From Microbacterium sp. 67-17 (lineage in GTDB: Bacteria; Actinomycetota; Actinomycetes; Actinomycetales; Microbacteriaceae): 64,000 nucleotides of DNA. Position numbers and translations under genes: made by a program. Under the pieces are notes generated by a model, which saw only the letters and a list, made by a program, of their open reading frames with translations, made no database searches and was not told the DNA's origin. The stretch lies in contig NZ_MKTR01000014.1 of the NCBI RefSeq assembly GCF_001898325.1, positions 219,662-283,661 on the forward strand. Reading direction: 5' to 3'. How positions within the stretch are numbered: the stretch's first letter is position 1; each line of letters starts with the position of its first letter. Positions 63,966 to 64,000 of this stretch are shown piece after piece.

Positions 63966-64000
63966 GCGGCGGTGATCTCGGGGAGTATCACCGCCTCGTC
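63918..64000 (-). mobile_element. Probable insertion-sequence end (partial)
   Basis: From about 63918 base composition drops in GC and the lipoprotein frame loses sense. On the minus strand an open frame entering from the window edge ends DEAVILPEITAA-stop (63962-64000), as the C-terminus of a transposase would, followed by about 45 nt of noncoding end sequence. The family and the exact terminal repeat cannot be told from this fragment. Confidence 0.4.

Overview
The window is high-GC (about 70%) actinobacterial chromosome. Gene content and order (free-standing groES, guaB3-SURF1-DUF3817-guaA, DUF222/HNH 13E12-type endonuclease, MobA-DUF6457 fusion, PspC two-component cluster) point to Microbacteriaceae, most like Microbacterium; this is inferred from families, not from an alignment. 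Coding is dense on both strands and many genes overlap by ATGA, GTGA or TGATG. At least a dozen genes lack a Shine-Dalgarno but carry TANNNT 6-7 nt before the start, so leaderless transcription looks common.

Layout. 0-5 kb: 3' part of a very large surface protein (lamin-tail domains plus metallophosphoesterase). 5.1-10 kb: acpS-alr-tsaE-tsaB-rimI-tsaD, a cell-wall and t6A-tRNA modification operon. 10-13.6 kb: THUMP-like methyltransferase, secreted PHB-depolymerase-like esterase, groES behind two CIRCE operators. 13.7-17.7 kb: RarD permease and a copper operon copZ-copA-csoR under a perfect CsoR-type palindrome. 17.9-23.5 kb: branched-chain amino acid (Liv) ABC transporter, binding protein convergent with livHMGF. 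23.7-27 kb: guaB, a DUF559 protein, a DUF2277 protein. 26.8-36.2 kb: molybdenum-cofactor locus (moeB, moeA, moaC, mobA, moaD; opposite strand moaA, moaE, mog) joined to an FdhF/YdeP-type molybdoenzyme and fdhD. 36.2-38.3 kb: MFS exporter with divergent TetR. 38.4-42.5 kb: guaB3, SURF1, DUF3817, guaA. 42.7-48.3 kb: glycosyltransferase, Bax-inhibitor-1 protein, glycerophosphodiesterase, orphan histidine kinase. 48.3-53.3 kb: ABC-2 exporter followed by a GH67-like glycosidase fused to a seven-helix membrane domain. 53.3-57.1 kb: HNH endonuclease, a C-terminally odd nucleotidyltransferase just downstream of a tRNA-like RNA, and a MerR/membrane-protein pair. 57.3-61.8 kb: envelope-stress-like cluster (YccF, small membrane protein, PspC protein, PspC-histidine kinase, LuxR-type regulator). 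61.9-64 kb: DUF1684 protein, a LysR regulator running in frame into a truncated lipoprotein, and the edge of a probable insertion sequence.

Functional links. The Moco genes supply cofactor for the adjacent molybdoenzyme, and FdhD is its predicted sulfur carrier. CsoR presumably represses its own operon. GuaB and GuaA complete GMP synthesis from two loci. Several intergenic gaps hold long palindromic repeats of at least two families, and the hexamer GGATGC/GCATCC is conspicuously common throughout.

Most worth a second look: the tRNA-like RNA with CAU anticodon beside a COG3541-type nucleotidyltransferase (55.1-55.9 kb), and the ABC exporter plus GH67-like membrane fusion (48.3-53.3 kb).
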